DNA from: Batillaria attramentaria
Lineage: Eukaryota > Mollusca > Gastropoda > Batillariidae
Direction: 5' to 3'
Length of the DNA: 64,000 nt
NCBI GenBank assembly: GCA_018292915.2
Contig: JACVVK020000053.1
Span: forward strand, 1,152,001 to 1,216,000
In this document: piece by piece, positions 1-13,267 of the stretch
Position numbering within the stretch: position 1 is the first letter of the stretch
Layout: each line of letters begins with the position of its first letter
The notes under the pieces: model-generated
What the model was told of the DNA's origin: nothing
Database searches by the model: none
What the model saw: only the letters and a program-made list of their open reading frames with translations
Made by a program: the position numbers and the translations under genes

Positions 1-2147
1 CAGACAAGTGATATTGATTTCATTAAATGCCACGCATGGCGTAGTCATGAGTTTGATTCTTCACTTTCAGTCAAAATTTGTTGTGGCGTTTTCCTCGCGG
101 CCTCACCTTTTGATATCGCCTGTCTGTGGTGGACAGTTATGCTAAATTCCCTCCCAGTCGACCAATCCTTAGGGCAGGTTTTACTGTAGTAACTTGTGTA
201 CTCTACATCTGCTACTAAACTGGCTTGCAATTTGGTTTATTACTAACCAGATGTGACTAGAAATACCATTCAGTAAACCACATGCTTTGTGGTAGAGACA
301 GAGCTCAACAGCTGTAGGTAGTTACTAACCTAGCACGTTACGACAGTCCCAATGTTTCAAGGTCATACAATACTACCTACCATATCTCAAGGTCACGGCT
401 TTGTGTAACACGCATGTTTATGGATATATTTCACATTGTTAACTTTGCAGATAAATTCTTTGTTGATTTCTTTTACATTTAATTTTACACTTGCTTTGAT
501 GGCCTTCTTTAAATGAGGGGTCAGTTAGCACTTATTGTGGGCATTAGTTGTCAGACTGTCAGTTGACACTGGTGCACTGTGTCAGGTGTAGTCATTTGAA
601 GTATCAACTGAGCGTCACTGTGCACCCAAAATAATTATTCTGTTTTCTGATTATCATTAGTTCTTCCTGCGTGTCAAGGCAGTAGTGCAGGTCCAAACAA
701 TTTATTTCATTAACCTTGGTTTCAGACTTTTTTAAACAATTTTTTTTCTCATACTTTGGGGGTGTTTTTGATGGTGTCGTTTGGTTTTCTGCACTGTAGG
801 TTGGACTCCAGGTATGGTTTGCATGGAAGACTTTTTCCACAGTCGTATTTTGACTTGGTGTCTTTATTTCTCTCCCTGTATACTGACAGGGTTATTGTAC
901 ATCTCTTTTTTTTTAAATAGAAAACCTGCATACTTTTCATTACGTTTCTTTTTCTGTCTTTATTTTCCTGTCATTTTGTTCCATAGCCTGCTATTTGTCG
1001 TAGCTTAGTACTTCAAAAGGAATAGTGAAAAATAATCTTTAAAAGTCACTGCATGTAAAAACTAAATGTAGAAAAGTCAGTGTGACTGGTGTGTACAGTT
1101 ACAAGAACTAAAATTAATGTTTGCAAGTGTTTATTGCACGGAAAAATTCATCCATCTAGATATACATATACCTTCCCCTCAGTGTTTTGTGGGGAGGAGG
1201 AGGGGAGGGAGTGAACTAAATTAAACAAGTGCAGTATACCTGTTTCAGGAGATACATGTGCCAGACAAACCATCTTTAAATACTATTTTTGTAGTAGACC
1301 TCTTTCAGAGAACCCATCTTCAAACTATTTCCTCTCCAGATCTTTTTCAGGCTCTTACATGATAAACATGTACTATTGATTATCATAACTATGATGTATG
1401 TCATTGAATTGCTGATTTGGGTTCTTTTGATTTCCTTTACCTTTGTGATTTTGTCTGTAAATCTGTCACTCTTTCTTTCTTTCCTTCCTTCTTCCTTTGA
1501 CAGCAGAGACATATATATACATAACATGGTACATGCATCTTTGTCAACAGTTACAGTTCTCTAAATGTATATTATGTGTCGTTGATAATACAATAGTCAG
1601 TACATGTACAAAGTGTCAAAGTTCTAGTCAGCTGTCTACAGACAAACTTTACATAACCTTGACCTCATCATCTCGTCCACATTTCCCAACCTCCCATCTA
1701 CATAAATGTCCGCACATTTCTTCAGCTCATGTTCATCTCCACCTTGTAGGTAAAAGAGAGAAAGAGGAAACCGGTATGTATCCTTCCTGGGGGTTACTGC
1801 TTTCTGTTGTTTGGCTTCCATCCCCTCAGGCATTTCGCATTTGGCTTGCCCCTCATGGTGGTTTGTGTTGCCCGCTTGTACATGGTACTCATTCCTGGGG
1901 GTCTGGGTGGTATGATGCTCCATGAAGGGGCAGCAGAAAGTGATTGCTTTGTCCGTTCGTCTGGCTTTCTACGTAAAGGGAGACAATTAGTAGTTTTGTC
2001 AGTGATTCAGGCAAGAGTTGGAAGAGAATTTGCTCCTTTTAGACCTCAAAACGGGCGTATAATTATGCTGCACTCGGGGGGGGGGGGGGGGGATCCTATC
2101 AGTCTGCGGTCTTCTTGTATAGCGTTGAACCCAGACACCCCTCCCCC

Positions 2148-2178
<31 letters not shown>

Positions 2179-2732
2179 GCACACTTACTTCTGACCTCCC
2201 ACCCACTGCAACAACCCTCCCAACTCCCACCCCTCTGGGAAAACTGACAGCAGAGGGATTTCTTTGATTTGGAAACTGAATTTTTCAGCATTTTGTTTTT
2301 GTCATTTTGTTATTTTAACATTTTGTCTCATCTTCTCCCATCTCCCTGCCTACTACGTACTTTTCACTCATGTAGGCTTTTCTTCTTCTTTTCAATGTAC
2401 CTGATATTTCTGGATAGTTCTCTGTAAATTGGAATTAAACTGTCACATAGTGGTGTTTTTTCCAGTACTTATAGTGGGTCTGATTTGTTCATCTATTATC
2501 TCCCCGTTATCCACCAACCCTTTTCTTTTTTCTTTCCTTTCTTCCCCATTTTTTTTTTTTTTTTTTTAAATGCATCCACGTTAGGTTTTTCGTTGTGGTT
2601 GCACCACAAGTTATCCCCCATCCCCCCTTTAGTTTGTCTGTCACTCTCTCTCTCAAAGTGAACAAATTTTGCTGGAACCATCACTAAATATTCTCTTAGT
2701 AGCAATGAGAGTGAGTTAGCTTTGAAACAGTA

Positions 2733-2858
2733 CATCGATCAACACTCGCTCAGTTGTACATCAACACTCGCTCAGTTGTACATCAACACTCGCTCAGTAC
2801 ATCAACACTCGCTCAGTACATCAACACTCGCTCAGTACATCAACACTCGCTCAGTTGA
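2733..2858. repeat. Short minisatellite, 19-22 bp unit, about 6 copies
   Basis: The unit ACATCAACACTCGCTCAGT recurs six times, the first copies carrying an extra TGT. It lies in the presumed spire intron. Unit length varies through gain or loss of that triplet. Confidence 0.85.
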
Positions 2859-3312
2859 TTTTGACTTTTCTGACTCATTTGGTAGATTAGCAATAAGTCA
2901 TCTTACCAGTTGTACTTATTTATTTCTTAAGCTTATACGGACTTTCCACACGCATAATTATTTTTGGTTTTGCTTCAACTTCAGTTATGCAGCGACTGTG
3001 TGCAGTGACTAAGCTTTGTAGCAGAGACATGAGTGTCTGAGTTACTTGATTAGAATAATCAGACAAACCTGAAGGAGAGCCGCTTCACACAGTACAACTT
3101 CCACTAAAGCTTTAGATACACGTTTGCGGCCAACCTGTCTGTTTTAGTTGCTTGTATAACATTTCTTTATTTATGTGCTTTTCTGTCTCTGAAACTGTCA
3201 GATTCTGTTTTAGTTCTCAGTCTGTTTGAAAAGGATAACCTGTTACTGAAGTTGAGGAATGTATTAACACAAGAGTTCACTCTTATAACAAGCTCCAGAT
3301 GAGTTTTATGAG

Positions 3313-3317
<5 letters not shown>

Positions 3318-3367
<50 letters not shown>

Positions 3368-3428
3368 ACGTGTGTGTACACGTGTGTGTACATTTGTGTG
3401 CATATGTGCATACATGTATGTGTATGCA

Positions 3429-3460
<32 letters not shown>
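3318..3460. repeat. (TG)n compound microsatellite
   Basis: A pure TG tract of about 25 dinucleotides (3318-3366) passes into TG interrupted by TACACG and CATATG blocks, then a second pure tract (3436-3460). It is about 190 bp upstream of the spire exon at 3650. Apparent Cys-Val or His-Thr reading frames here are artefacts of the dinucleotide repeat. Confidence 0.9.
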
Positions 3461-3461
<1 letters not shown>

Positions 3462-3649
3462 TCAACCATGCATGTATGTATAGGTGTGTGTTCTTTGAGA
3501 GCAAGTAAAAAAAATTATCTTTCATATTTTTACTAAATGGAATTTCAGCATCAGTATGGTAAAAACTGATTTGTTCAGCCCATGAACAGCACTCAAACAC
3601 GTCATTCATCATCTATGTCTGACCCAGCCAGTATGTTCCTGTATTACAG

Positions 3650-6600
3650 AAACGATGGCAGAACCCAATCGAATGTTTGAGCCTCACTTTGGAGGAGGTG
3701 ACACACATCCGGTCTGTGCTGACGAAGGCGGAGCTGGAGTCGCTCATCTCACATCCCGACCTATACAACCAGGTGGCCAAGAGCAAGGTGAGTACAGTGT
3801 ATATGTAACGTATCTGATGCTGTTGTAAGGGAGTGTTAGTGAATGTGCACCCATCTGAGAACCAGTGCACATGAGTGGGTGTACAGTGTGCACCCATCTG
3901 AGAACCAGTGCACATGAGTGGGTGTACAGTGTGCACCCATCTGAGAACCAGTGCACATGAGTGGGTGTACAGTGTGCACCCATCTGAGAACCAGTGCACA
4001 TGAGTGGGTGTACAGTGTGCACCCATCTGAGAACCAGTGCACATGAGTGGGTGTACAGTGTGCACCCATCTGAGAACCAGTGCACATGAGTGGGTGTACA
4101 GTGTGCACCCATCTGAGAACCAGTGCACATGAGTGGGTGTACAGTGTGCACCCATCTGAGAACCAGTGCACATGAGTGGGTGTACAGTGTGCACCCATCT
4201 GAGAACCAGTGCACATGAGTGGGTGTACAGTGTGCACCCATCTGAGAACCAGTGCACATGAGTGGGTGTACAGTGTGCACCCATCTGAGAACCAGTGCAC
4301 ATGAGTGGGTGTACAGTGTGCACCCATCTGAGGGGAGGTGTGCTTGAATGAGTGTGCATGAGTGGATGTGCACTCATCTGAAAATGGGTGTGCATAAGTA
4401 GGTGTGCACCTACAAGAACGGGTGTGCATGATTGGGTGTGCACCCATCTGAGAACAGCTGTGTACGAGTGGGTGTGTACCCATCTGAAAATGGGTGTGGA
4501 TCTGTCTTGCTGACTAAGTGAGCACCCACGTTAGTGGTAAACCAAGTGAGGCACACTTTTGTGCTATGAATTTTCAATAAAATCATGCATATTTGTAACA
4601 AACATTGTTTCTCTAAATCTGTGACAGTCTCTGAGTGAATTGGTGTGTGTACTCATCACTGTATACATGTGTCCTGGGTGTGGGTCAGATCTGGAAAAGT
4701 GTGCGTAACAGTAGATCAGAGATGGGTGTTTTAAGCTGCGGGTGCATGTGTATACACCTGTTGATGCGTATGTTTACCTCACTTGCTGAGGATCATGCAT
4801 ACCTATTATACTAAGCTTGTCCAAACATGTAAACTTGGTGTGTGTGTATGTTGACAGGTGTGTTTTACCTGCAAGACGACACGCTTTACCCTATTCGGAG
4901 AGTGGGGTACCAAGTGCAAGTTCTGCAGGCGCACTGTGTGTAGCAAGTGTATGAGGAAGGTAAGGTGACACTTTCACCTGGGTCAGTCTGTTACAACACT
5001 CTTCTTGTTTCTGTTTTGTTTTATTCTATTTTCTTTGTCTAAAAGCTTTGTCTGATGATGAACAGATGTGAACTGTTGACAAATAGTCAGGTTTTTAAGT
5101 GTTGTGTTAAATTCATCAAACAGAATTGGAAGGGGGGGGGGGGGGTGACAATATAATTCAGCTACTTTTTTTCTTCTTTTTTTTTTTGCTGTATTGTACA
5201 GTCTTTCACAGACAGAGGTTATGTGGAAATGTAAAAGTCAGTAGAGCATTGAAATATTAAATGGTGTATCAGTGGTCACAAACTCCTTGGTACAAACGTC
5301 TCATGGCGCATGACGCATGTTTTGTGCATGTAATTTGTGGCTGGTCTTGCAGATTTCTTGTTCTGTCTCCAGCATAAAAAAACAGTGATATGTGACATGT
5401 AATATTGTAGTTCCTAACATCAGTTTGCTTAAACGTCTTGCAGATGCATGTGCCAACCGAACACTTCAAGAATATCCCTGTGTATACACTCAGTCCCACA
5501 CCTCTTACCAAAGAAGCACAGGAACTTATACAGAATTACGTCAAGTGAGTATTGGAGAGAGAAAACTGATGGGGGTTCATTTAGCACGATGTGTATGTTG
5601 TTTATGATGTGTAACATAAGTTTCAAGACAAAGGTTTATGAAGGAGTCGGTGTATTACCTTAAAGTCTCTATGTTCCTTTCCCGCTGAGATGGATAACTG
5701 CCGCTGTTAAAGCTTGAAGGTTGTTTGCCAGATAGAAGGAGGTTTCATTTGGTCATTGTTCGTGACTTTGTGGCTTCTAATATTAAATAAATACTACATG
5801 TACTACTTTCTTTGAGACTACGGTCAGTGGACAGACTGGGACTCGACAAAGCTTCTAAAAATAGTCGCCAATCATCGTTGTCTAGCTGGACCTCAGTACA
5901 CCACAAAATAACGTCGTCTGCTCAGAACGCGGTACACTTCTAGAACAACTTGTACGCCGGCCAGAGTCACAACAATGTTCTCAGAAGCTATATTGTGACC
6001 AAAGGGACTGACTCTGATTCGCATGGTCAGCACATGTGATGAAAAGTTTTCCGCATGGTGGTGTGTGTATGTCATACACACAGAGACTTTAACCTGTTTA
6101 CAATTAGTCAGTCTGTGGGTCACTCCAGGCAGCATCTGTCCCGACCATGAGGCATAAACAGAAACTAAACTGATTTCTTTCGTCTGTAGAGCATTCTACA
6201 TTCAGTCACTCGCACTCTTTGATTTGAACAGGTTTAACAATTCAGGTTGCTGCAGCATCCATGAAAAACTGGCAGTGGTGATTGCCTCTGTTTCGTCAGT
6301 TTGCCAAAGTGGCTCTGAAAGGATACAAATAATAATAATGATAATCTCAGAAAATATCGGTGCACATAAAACACATAATGTACTCAGTCCTTGCCAAACC
6401 TTGTATTTACTGTAAAACTATCATTTCAGTTTTGATGTTTGACAGGGATGCTGACAATGTGCAGAAAATGATTTGTAGCCGACAATAACAGTCAGTAGCC
6501 GTCATCAAGTACATATAGTGACCTGTGTCATTCAGTTCTTATTTTCATGACCTCACCAGAACATCACCACCGCCAACAGCGACGTCGGCGCCCACAGCAC

Positions 6601-6920
6601 AGCGCAGTAAGAACCTGATAGACCAGCAGAAGGGGAAGAGGCCGCTGAAACGATCCCAGTCCATGACGCTGCCCACAAAGAAAGACTCAGCTGTAGGGGC
6701 GGGGGCTGTTGCGGCAACCCGCGGCCCGCTGATGAGTATCTGTTGTGACTGTAAGGGAATGATCATGGAGATTATCCGCGCCAGCAAGACCTCTCTCGCC
6801 ATGTTGCAGCCCTCGCAGACGGGCGCCGCCGGAACACCGGATTCTGTGTCATCCATGTCTTTATCATCACCGTCTACATCATCACCATCACCGCCTTCAT
6901 CACCATCATCGAACTGTTAA
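3650..6920 (+). CDS. spire: Protein spire homolog, C-terminal exons (5' partial)
   Basis: This is the 3' end of a Spire gene. Spire proteins nucleate actin through WH2 domains and dock on vesicles through a C-terminal spir-box and a modified FYVE zinc finger. I read four exons with matching phase: 3650-3787, 4858-4959, 5444-5544 and 6560-6920 (stop TAA). Exon 1 gives a spir-box segment containing LTLEEVTHIRSVLTKAELE. Exon 2 gives a cysteine-rich finger with CFTC, then FTLFGEWGTKCKFC, then CSKC, matching the Spire FYVE-like finger. Exon 3 encodes MHVPTEHFKNIPVYTL. Exon 4 is Ser/Pro-rich, with a CCDC motif near its middle. An alternative acceptor at 6535 is also in phase and would add eight residues. 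The visible part is about 233 residues; KIND and WH2 domains lie outside the recognised exons. The identification is strong for exons 1-3; exon 4 rests mainly on phase and the open frame. Confidence 0.88.
3848..4495. repeat. 43-bp minisatellite in spire intron
   Basis: Eleven near-identical head-to-tail copies of a 43-bp unit (for example CACCCATCTGAGAACCAG) run from 3848 to about 4335, starting 60 bp after a spire exon. Four or so diverged units follow to about 4495. Each unit contains GTGCAC twice. Because 43 is not a multiple of 3, the array runs through all frames, so the long minus-strand reading frames here are not genes. Confidence 0.95.
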
Positions 6921-7404
6921 TGGAATCGGGGTTGTGTCTGCAAGTGTGTGTGCATGTGTGCGCTGGTCATTTTTTTCTTCCCCTTGGCAACAGTGTATGA
7001 TGTTTATAGTCCAGTGCTTTGCCGTTTCTTTTGCTCGTCCTCAGGAGGGAAACCAGTCCAGCAGTGAACGTTACGTTATGTGTATGTGTACCTCTGTCAA
7101 ATAGAAGCAGCTCTTTAAGTTATTAATTATTGTATTCTTTCCACAACCCACATGAGCAATAACAACAAAAAAGAAAAAAACATTTTGAAGTTTATTTTGA
7201 TACTGTCTTGGACTGCAATTGCATGATAATTGTGCTTTGAGTCACACCTGGATGTGCAGCTGCGTATTGCTAAGACATCAACTGCCACTTCCATCGTTCT
7301 TCATTCATTCAGTCGACCTTTTGGGTTTCCTACCACTTTACCTATCAGTCTTGGTAACATTCTTTGATTTATAAATATCATTCATGCTGCAAGGTGTACA
7401 GTAC

Positions 7405-7410
<6 letters not shown>

Positions 7411-7442
<32 letters not shown>
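7411..7442. repeat. (TG)n microsatellite
   Basis: About 16 TG dinucleotides, followed by a degenerate TGCATG region and a short GA tract near 7506-7514. It lies in the presumed spire 3' UTR. Confidence 0.9.
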
Positions 7443-7444
<2 letters not shown>

Positions 7445-7766
7445 TGCATGCATGTGTATAGGTATGTGCATGCTTGGGTGCATACGCGTGCATTTGTGTG
7501 TGTGAGAGAGAGAGGGACATGTTGGAAAGTGCCATTCACCACATTGTTTTTCAGTTTTCCCAAACTGTATTTTGTTCACTTGGGTTCACAGGATCTCAGT
7601 GTCACTGACCTTTTCATACCACTTGTGTATGTGAAAGTGGGAAAAACTCAGTGGTAAAGTACGTGGTAAAAACATTGGAAACAACTGTTGGAATTGCCTG
7701 TACAATGCATTTGATAGTTTGTGGACTTGTGCAGACTTTGGTAACAAAACGTTCACCTTAAGTGTA

Positions 7767-7835
7767 GGGGTACCGGTAGTTCCATGCCAGGGGTACCGGT
7801 AGTTCCATGCCAGGGGTACCGGTAGTTCCATGCCA
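7767..7835. repeat. 23-bp minisatellite, 3 copies
   Basis: The unit GGGGTACCGGTAGTTCCATG plus CCA is repeated three times without visible divergence, pointing to a recent expansion. Each copy contains a KpnI-type GGTACC palindrome. Confidence 0.92.
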
Positions 7836-8035
7836 TTGTCATCTGGTAAGTGCCCTGAACAGAAAGGGGAATCACTTAATGCATGGCACTTTTTCTTACA
7901 ATGTCTGATTTTTTTCTCAAAAACACAGTGTGTTTCGCAAATGTTTCATCTTTTGCACGTTTTGCCTCCCTACCCTATGGCTAAATAATGGCAACCATGT
8001 GCTGATGAAACAGAACAGCTGTACTGTAACATTCC

Positions 8036-8041
8036 AATAAA
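8036..8041 (+). terminator. Candidate polyadenylation signal for spire
   Basis: A canonical AATAAA lies 1.1 kb after the spire stop codon. It is the first clean hexamer downstream, so it is the simplest choice, but AATAAA at 9137 and 12117 are equally good matches. Use of any of them is not shown by sequence alone. Confidence 0.35.
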
Positions 8042-8850
8042 CAGATAGAGAAAATGTTTCATGTGTAGCGTTTTTCTGCTGGGTAGCTATGGTAAGAGGA
8101 CTTCCACTGGCACGGCTATTGTTCGACTAACAATACTTTCTGTAGAAATCAGTAGCATTTGGCTTGGAGTCAGTTGTCTGTGATTTTATCTACAGTTTTG
8201 GGAAATTATCTCACAAAACACAGTTTGTTTGGGTTTTTTTGTGTGTGTGTGAGATTCTTGTGGTGACCTGTCTCACAACAATGAAGAAAACAAGGAATGT
8301 TATTTGAAAACCGTCTTTTGCTGAATTAGACTTTTAAATACTTGTGTGTGTGAAAAAGAGTGTGCATAACATTGATCAACTACAGCAAATCATGTTTTCA
8401 GTTTTGCTAATCCTCTCGCCTTGCCTTCCTTATGGATGAAAACTGCATGAAAACTCCATGATTGATATTAAACATTTGAAGATTTCATTGTGTGCTCCAT
8501 TGTTTTATCAGCTCTTGAGTCAGGTCATTGATGTGTGTTTGTAAGTTTTTCCTTACTGTTTCATTTACCAGTTTTAGCAGTGCTTGCAGCTGTTGTAGGC
8601 CATCTCCTTTCAAAAGAGCGCATACAGTGTGTATGGGTTAAAGTTTCACATCAGTCATATCTACAACAGGGCTGAATTCATTCATACATCTACATGTATT
8701 TTCTCATGCATACATACAACAAATTGGAGAACTGGCTTTTGTGGTGAACGCTTTTGTCAACTCCATGACTGTGAGCTGCAGGTTAGATGTTTTAGAAATG
8801 TTTGCATTTCCTAGTTACAAATTTTCACATGGATACTCTGAATACAAGAC

Positions 8851-8876
8851 ACACACACACACACACACACACACAC
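8851..8876. repeat. (CA)n microsatellite
   Basis: About 13 CA dinucleotides. A poly(T) run of about 22 follows at 8960-8981. Confidence 0.9.
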
Positions 8877-9692
8877 TTTGGGCAGAACACTGTCCTTTCA
8901 TCGTTAAATTTTGTGATCTCGATTCCATGATGTGATAAATAAACGACGAGCTGATTTGAATTTTTTTTTTTTTTTTTTTTAATATGCGTCTCTTTCCAGT
9001 TTGCTGGAAAAGCTGTAATTGGCAAGAGATGTGCACAAAACAAAATCTATCTCGTCGATTCAGATTGTGTGCTCTCTGTTGGTTGTATACTCATTCCATT
9101 TCACGGGACAAAATTGTTATGTGCTGTTTACAGATGAATAAAGGGTGTGTATGTTTATGACTGTTCAGGAATGCAAGTGTGACAAGTTGTACGTGTTTGT
9201 TGTTGAGAGTGAACCTTGTATGCTTGCTTGACTGGTCAGAATGTGAGTAATTTATTGTCCACTTTAGAACCTCAATACCACATTTGTACATAAAAGTGTG
9301 TTGGTATAAATATGTATAATACACACATCCAAACTCAACAGGAATGTTTTTAATGTTTGTTTCATTTTTGTCGTGCAGAACACGTTTCACTGTTTTTCCA
9401 CAGTGTGTAGTTTAGATGAAGGAGGAATATGGGTGCAGGACGATATTCAACCATCTCTGGTCAGAACGTGTAAATAGTTATCAAGATCTAACCAAACAAA
9501 ATCTGAATCAACCCGGTTTTTGCTTTTCATGAAATTGACACTGTGACGGATTTTCATGTCATCACTTGTTCTGTACTGTTGTGGTGTATACATGTTTTTG
9601 TTGTCCACAGTTTTGTTGTAGAAGTGTATATATAGTGGAAAACCAATCATTCTCCTCATACATTTATCACAGATTTGAAGATTTTGCCTGTG

Positions 9693-9866
9693 TACATCAC
9701 TCCACACGGCGCTAGATAGAGTACATCACTCCACACGGCGCTAGATTGAGTACATCACTCCACACGGCGCTAGATTGAGTACATCACTCCACACGGCGCT
9801 AGATTGAGTACATCACTCCACACGGCGCTAGATTGAGTACATCACTTCACACGGCGCTAGATTGAG
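9693..9866. repeat. 29-bp minisatellite, 6 copies
   Basis: Six copies of a 29-bp unit containing CATCACTCCACACGGCGCTA, with single-base differences only. The unit is more GC-rich than its surroundings. Confidence 0.95.
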
Positions 9867-12116
9867 CAGGAGTTGATTTGAGGCACAAGTACTGTACACC
9901 ATATTGGTTCAGAAAACTGACCAGCTGCGGTCGAGTTGTGACAGCGCACTGCTCTGTTTATGGTTGATGTGAATGAATAAGTACTTTGCTGTTACAATTC
10001 AGGCCATCCTTTCTTTTCCTCCGATAGCAAATCCCATGCGTCTTCCTCCCCTCTTTCCCTGCAGTGGACAAAAGACTCGAAAACACCCACCCACCCTCCA
10101 TCGTTTTATCTGTTTGCATACATCCAGATTTGACTGCGCAAGCAATCAAATTACAGTGTAAACTGGTTGTTGACAGGGTACAGAGCATGAGGTGTGGCTT
10201 ACTGCTCCGCCCAAGAACCACGTGACTGTAAGCAGCTCACTCGTGTGGTTCCTGATCGATCAAATTCTTTTCTCTTTTTTTTTTGTCTTACTTCTCTCCC
10301 TTTGTTTTCTCCCCCTTCTTAAACATTGAATCAAACCAAATCAGTCTACTGTTATTTTTGTCTTTATTAAAAATGCACAGTTCAAAATATTGTTTGAAAA
10401 TTCTGACAAAACCGTCCACCATTCTTTAACGGCTAAACAGTGAGTTTGTAAAAGTGTGTACTCCATAATAAATATGGGTACATGTCGTGCAGTTCCCAGA
10501 AAGAATAAATACCACTCTTGCTCTAGGGGTATCCTTCACATTTTAGTGAAGAAGCCAGTGTTTGATCTGTAGACAAACCAACTATACGTCTTGACTGATA
10601 GGATTCAGAATTCACGTGACTTACTGGCTTGTTACCGACATCTCCACTTTGCCACCAGTTTTACAGGAAATGTACCAGTAGCAGGAGAAGTAGAAAATGT
10701 ACTTCATAGGGAAGAATTCTTAAAATCCAGTTAACGACATGCAACTTCACATCAAATAATTCTGTGATGTCAAACTCAGGTGTTTTTGCAACATGGAAAC
10801 ATTTGTGATGTTTAAAATCAACAAGACTCAAAAGATGGCCGGTAATACGCTGCAAAAGTGGGCATGTGTGGTTGTTATTTTGGAAAAAATCAAAAATTAA
10901 TGTGCATGTTAATGGGCCCTTTGTACAAAATGCGTAAGATTTTTGACGTTAATGGTTGTGAGATACAGTATGGCACACAGGACTGTGATAAACCTGCATT
11001 TCTTTTTTGCTTTCTCCTTCTTCAGATATTGACATTCATTAAACCACTTAGGGCATCAAAACAGGACATTTTTGGTTTGAAGCTATTTATCAGGTTGGAG
11101 AATGTTTGTTGTCTGGATCCAAAGAAATCAAACCACCTCCATTGGGGGGAAAAATTTCTGACACAAATACAGCTATCAAGTCCATTTATCAAGTCCATTT
11201 TGTGCATACAAGTTGTGATCAAACTTTACTGTAGATCTGTGCACTGCTTTTAGTGATTTATGTCGTTGAAACATTTTTCACTGTTAACATTGTGGATGTG
11301 CAGGTCGTCCATGACATCGGTAGTCTCCAATTAGAGTGGAGACAATTTACAGTAGAAACAAGTTTTCATGTACACATGTAAGTGGGCAAAATTGTGAATT
11401 TACATTTTCACGTACTAGTGACATCAGTCATTGCCAGGAAAATGCTTTTCTTTTCCTTCTTAAAACCACAGCTGTATTGTGGGTGTGTTGAGAAACCACA
11501 GCTATATTCTACATGTTTTGAGAACAGGAACGCTACAGGAAGAAACGTGACCATGTGCATATTTCTCACTGTAGCTCATTTGTCTTCTGTGCATCGTTGA
11601 ATTGATGTTGTTGCCATCTAGACTTTTGAAATTCGAAGCCAAAGAATTAGAAAGTTAACAGCTGTTGTGTATGACTCCTCCACGTTTGTTAGCCCGTCTG
11701 TACTTACGCTGCATGGACGCTCTTCACTTGTTGTCTTCTCACATGCATACAAGACTTCAGATATTTTGCAAGAATAGAATTCGGGCCCATGTTTTTGGTT
11801 TTGTAAGGAAGATGGAGGAGCACTCTTTGAAGGCAGTTACAGTGTATCATTGTACGAGTGGAGTCAAGTTTGCTTTACAGTTCCGCATTACTATCATTAC
11901 CTCTCGTTTCTCAGCTGCCAGTTTTCACCTGCGCTTGAACTGAAGCCCCGTGTCCTGTTCCTGTTGTCTGTTTATTGTGTTTACTGTTCCCGCTTCTTTG
12001 AACTGTATAAGTGTTGGTTTGAAATCTCCAAGCTGCGCCACAGTGTCATGTCTCTACAGTGTATATACATAAACAACCTGTTAGTAACCTGTAGAGCTTG
12101 TTAACAAACCGAAAAA

Positions 12117-12122
12117 AATAAA
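12117..12122 (+). terminator. Candidate distal polyadenylation signal
   Basis: An AATAAA on the plus strand. With AATAAA at 12392 and the minus-strand signal at 12401-12406 it marks the likely boundary between the convergent spire and FAM210 transcription units. Confidence 0.3.
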
Positions 12123-12188
12123 GTTGAACAAATAAGCTGTAGTGATTTTTATGTCAGTGAATGCATTTGGTGGCTTTGCTTGGAAAAT

Positions 12189-12212
12189 GGTGTGTGTGTG
12201 TGTGTGTGTCAC

Positions 12213-12242
<30 letters not shown>
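12189..12242. repeat. Interrupted (TG)n microsatellite
   Basis: Two TG tracts separated by TCACAG and ending in GCGCGC. Confidence 0.9.
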
Positions 12243-12243
<1 letters not shown>

Positions 12244-12400
12244 CCACGTGTTTTACAGGAGGAGTTGAAATAGTATAAAGCTCCTGAATGCAGGGCTGAA
12301 CATACACCACATGAATCACGCATTTAAAACCCTACCCTCAAACATCTCCGTCATCAATTAAATTATCAAGTCTCCACAACAGAGTTGTTATAATAAAACA

Positions 12401-12406
12401 TTTATT
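12401..12406 (-). terminator. Candidate polyadenylation signal for the minus-strand FAM210 unit
   Basis: TTTATT on the plus strand is AATAAA on the minus strand. It lies only 4 bp from a plus-strand AATAAA (12392-12397), the layout expected where two genes meet tail to tail. If FAM210 uses it, the DIRS element at 14184-19821 is inside its 3' UTR. That is inference. Confidence 0.3.
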
Positions 12407-13267
12407 TCACTTCAACCCTCTTACCGGTACCTACACATCTGTGAATGACAGACAATAAACTGACGAAATGATCTCTTTTATAAATACAATTCCAAACACT
12501 GTACACACGCTGCTTGGAGGTGACATGATGAAAGAGCCGTGTGACAGTATAATTATCCAAGTACATTTATGTGCAGTACACATGAAGAGTAACTCACATT
12601 TCACTATGTTCCTGCACTGTAGTCAAGGTTCCCTAAGCACAAAATTTAATGTTCAGCACCCAAGCTGTACAGTCAAGTATAACTGTACATTTTGCAAACA
12701 AACTGCAAAAACTAATAGAACAGCCACAAGACAATTTCTAACACAATGGTGGACAGTAACTGCACCAGTGATGGATTTTATTCCACTGCACAGTGAACTG
12801 CAACGGTTTAATGCAATGGATGTTATTCCCAGCAGTCGGTAGAACTACCACTCAAAGCTTTCCTCTACCTTTCATCTACACCTACATTCAATCTGATGAA
12901 CATCCGGGGTTCAATTAGTGCATGTAATCAGATGTGTTGCGCTTCAAGATGTGGTTGTGAAGTCACAACCTTTGCCATAACTGATGTAAAAACACACATT
13001 GTACACTTCCTGCGTCCCTCGTGACCCACCTCTGTCACATGCATAGTGATGGGTCGGGGTTCTTAAAATGCTGGCTCACTGTGCCAGATGCTGACCACGC
13101 ATGCCTGACACAAATACCAGTCAGCAACTTGTAACGAGTCTGTGTACACGTGTTGCAACTTGGGACCATAGAGTGATAGACTATTAACTTTGCACTTTCA
13201 CGGTGCACTTTCAGATGTACGGTGCCAAACTCAGGGCTTACAATGGTCCATGATCCAAGGAAGAAAA

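Larger units (their letters stand above)
1..3649 (+). other. Intronic/upstream sequence of spire, no confident exon
   Basis: This stretch precedes the first recognisable spire exon and probably lies within that gene's introns, because the exon at 3650 begins in mid-protein. I see no convincing coding exon here. It holds a poly(G) run (2076-2092), a poly(C) run followed by CA repeats (2143-2178), a poly(T) run near 2550, a short minisatellite (2733-2858) and TG microsatellites (3318-3460). The KIND and WH2 regions of spire must lie to the left of the window or in exons too short for me to recognise. Confidence 0.5.
6921..12400 (+). other. spire 3' UTR and downstream intergenic sequence
   Basis: No coding exon is recognisable. 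The beginning is presumably spire 3' UTR. AATAAA signals occur at 8036, 9137, 12117 and 12392, so the UTR could be about 1.1 kb or as long as 5.5 kb. The region holds TG/CA microsatellites and two minisatellites, listed separately. Base composition is AT-rich with short scattered frames only. Confidence 0.5.

Noticed and set aside
1750..1773. 24-nt micro-exon of spire (VKERKRKP) between TAG and GTATGT
   Set aside because: Both splice sites and phase are acceptable, but a 24-nt basic segment has no homology I can verify. It needs cDNA support.
3848..4335. CRISPR array
   Set aside because: The units are head-to-tail tandem repeats without unique spacers, in a eukaryotic intron. The same applies to the other minisatellites.
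3613..4483. Minus-strand frames of 209-276 codons
   Set aside because: They run through a 43-bp minisatellite in all three frames and overlap a real spire exon on the opposite strand. Repeat artefacts.
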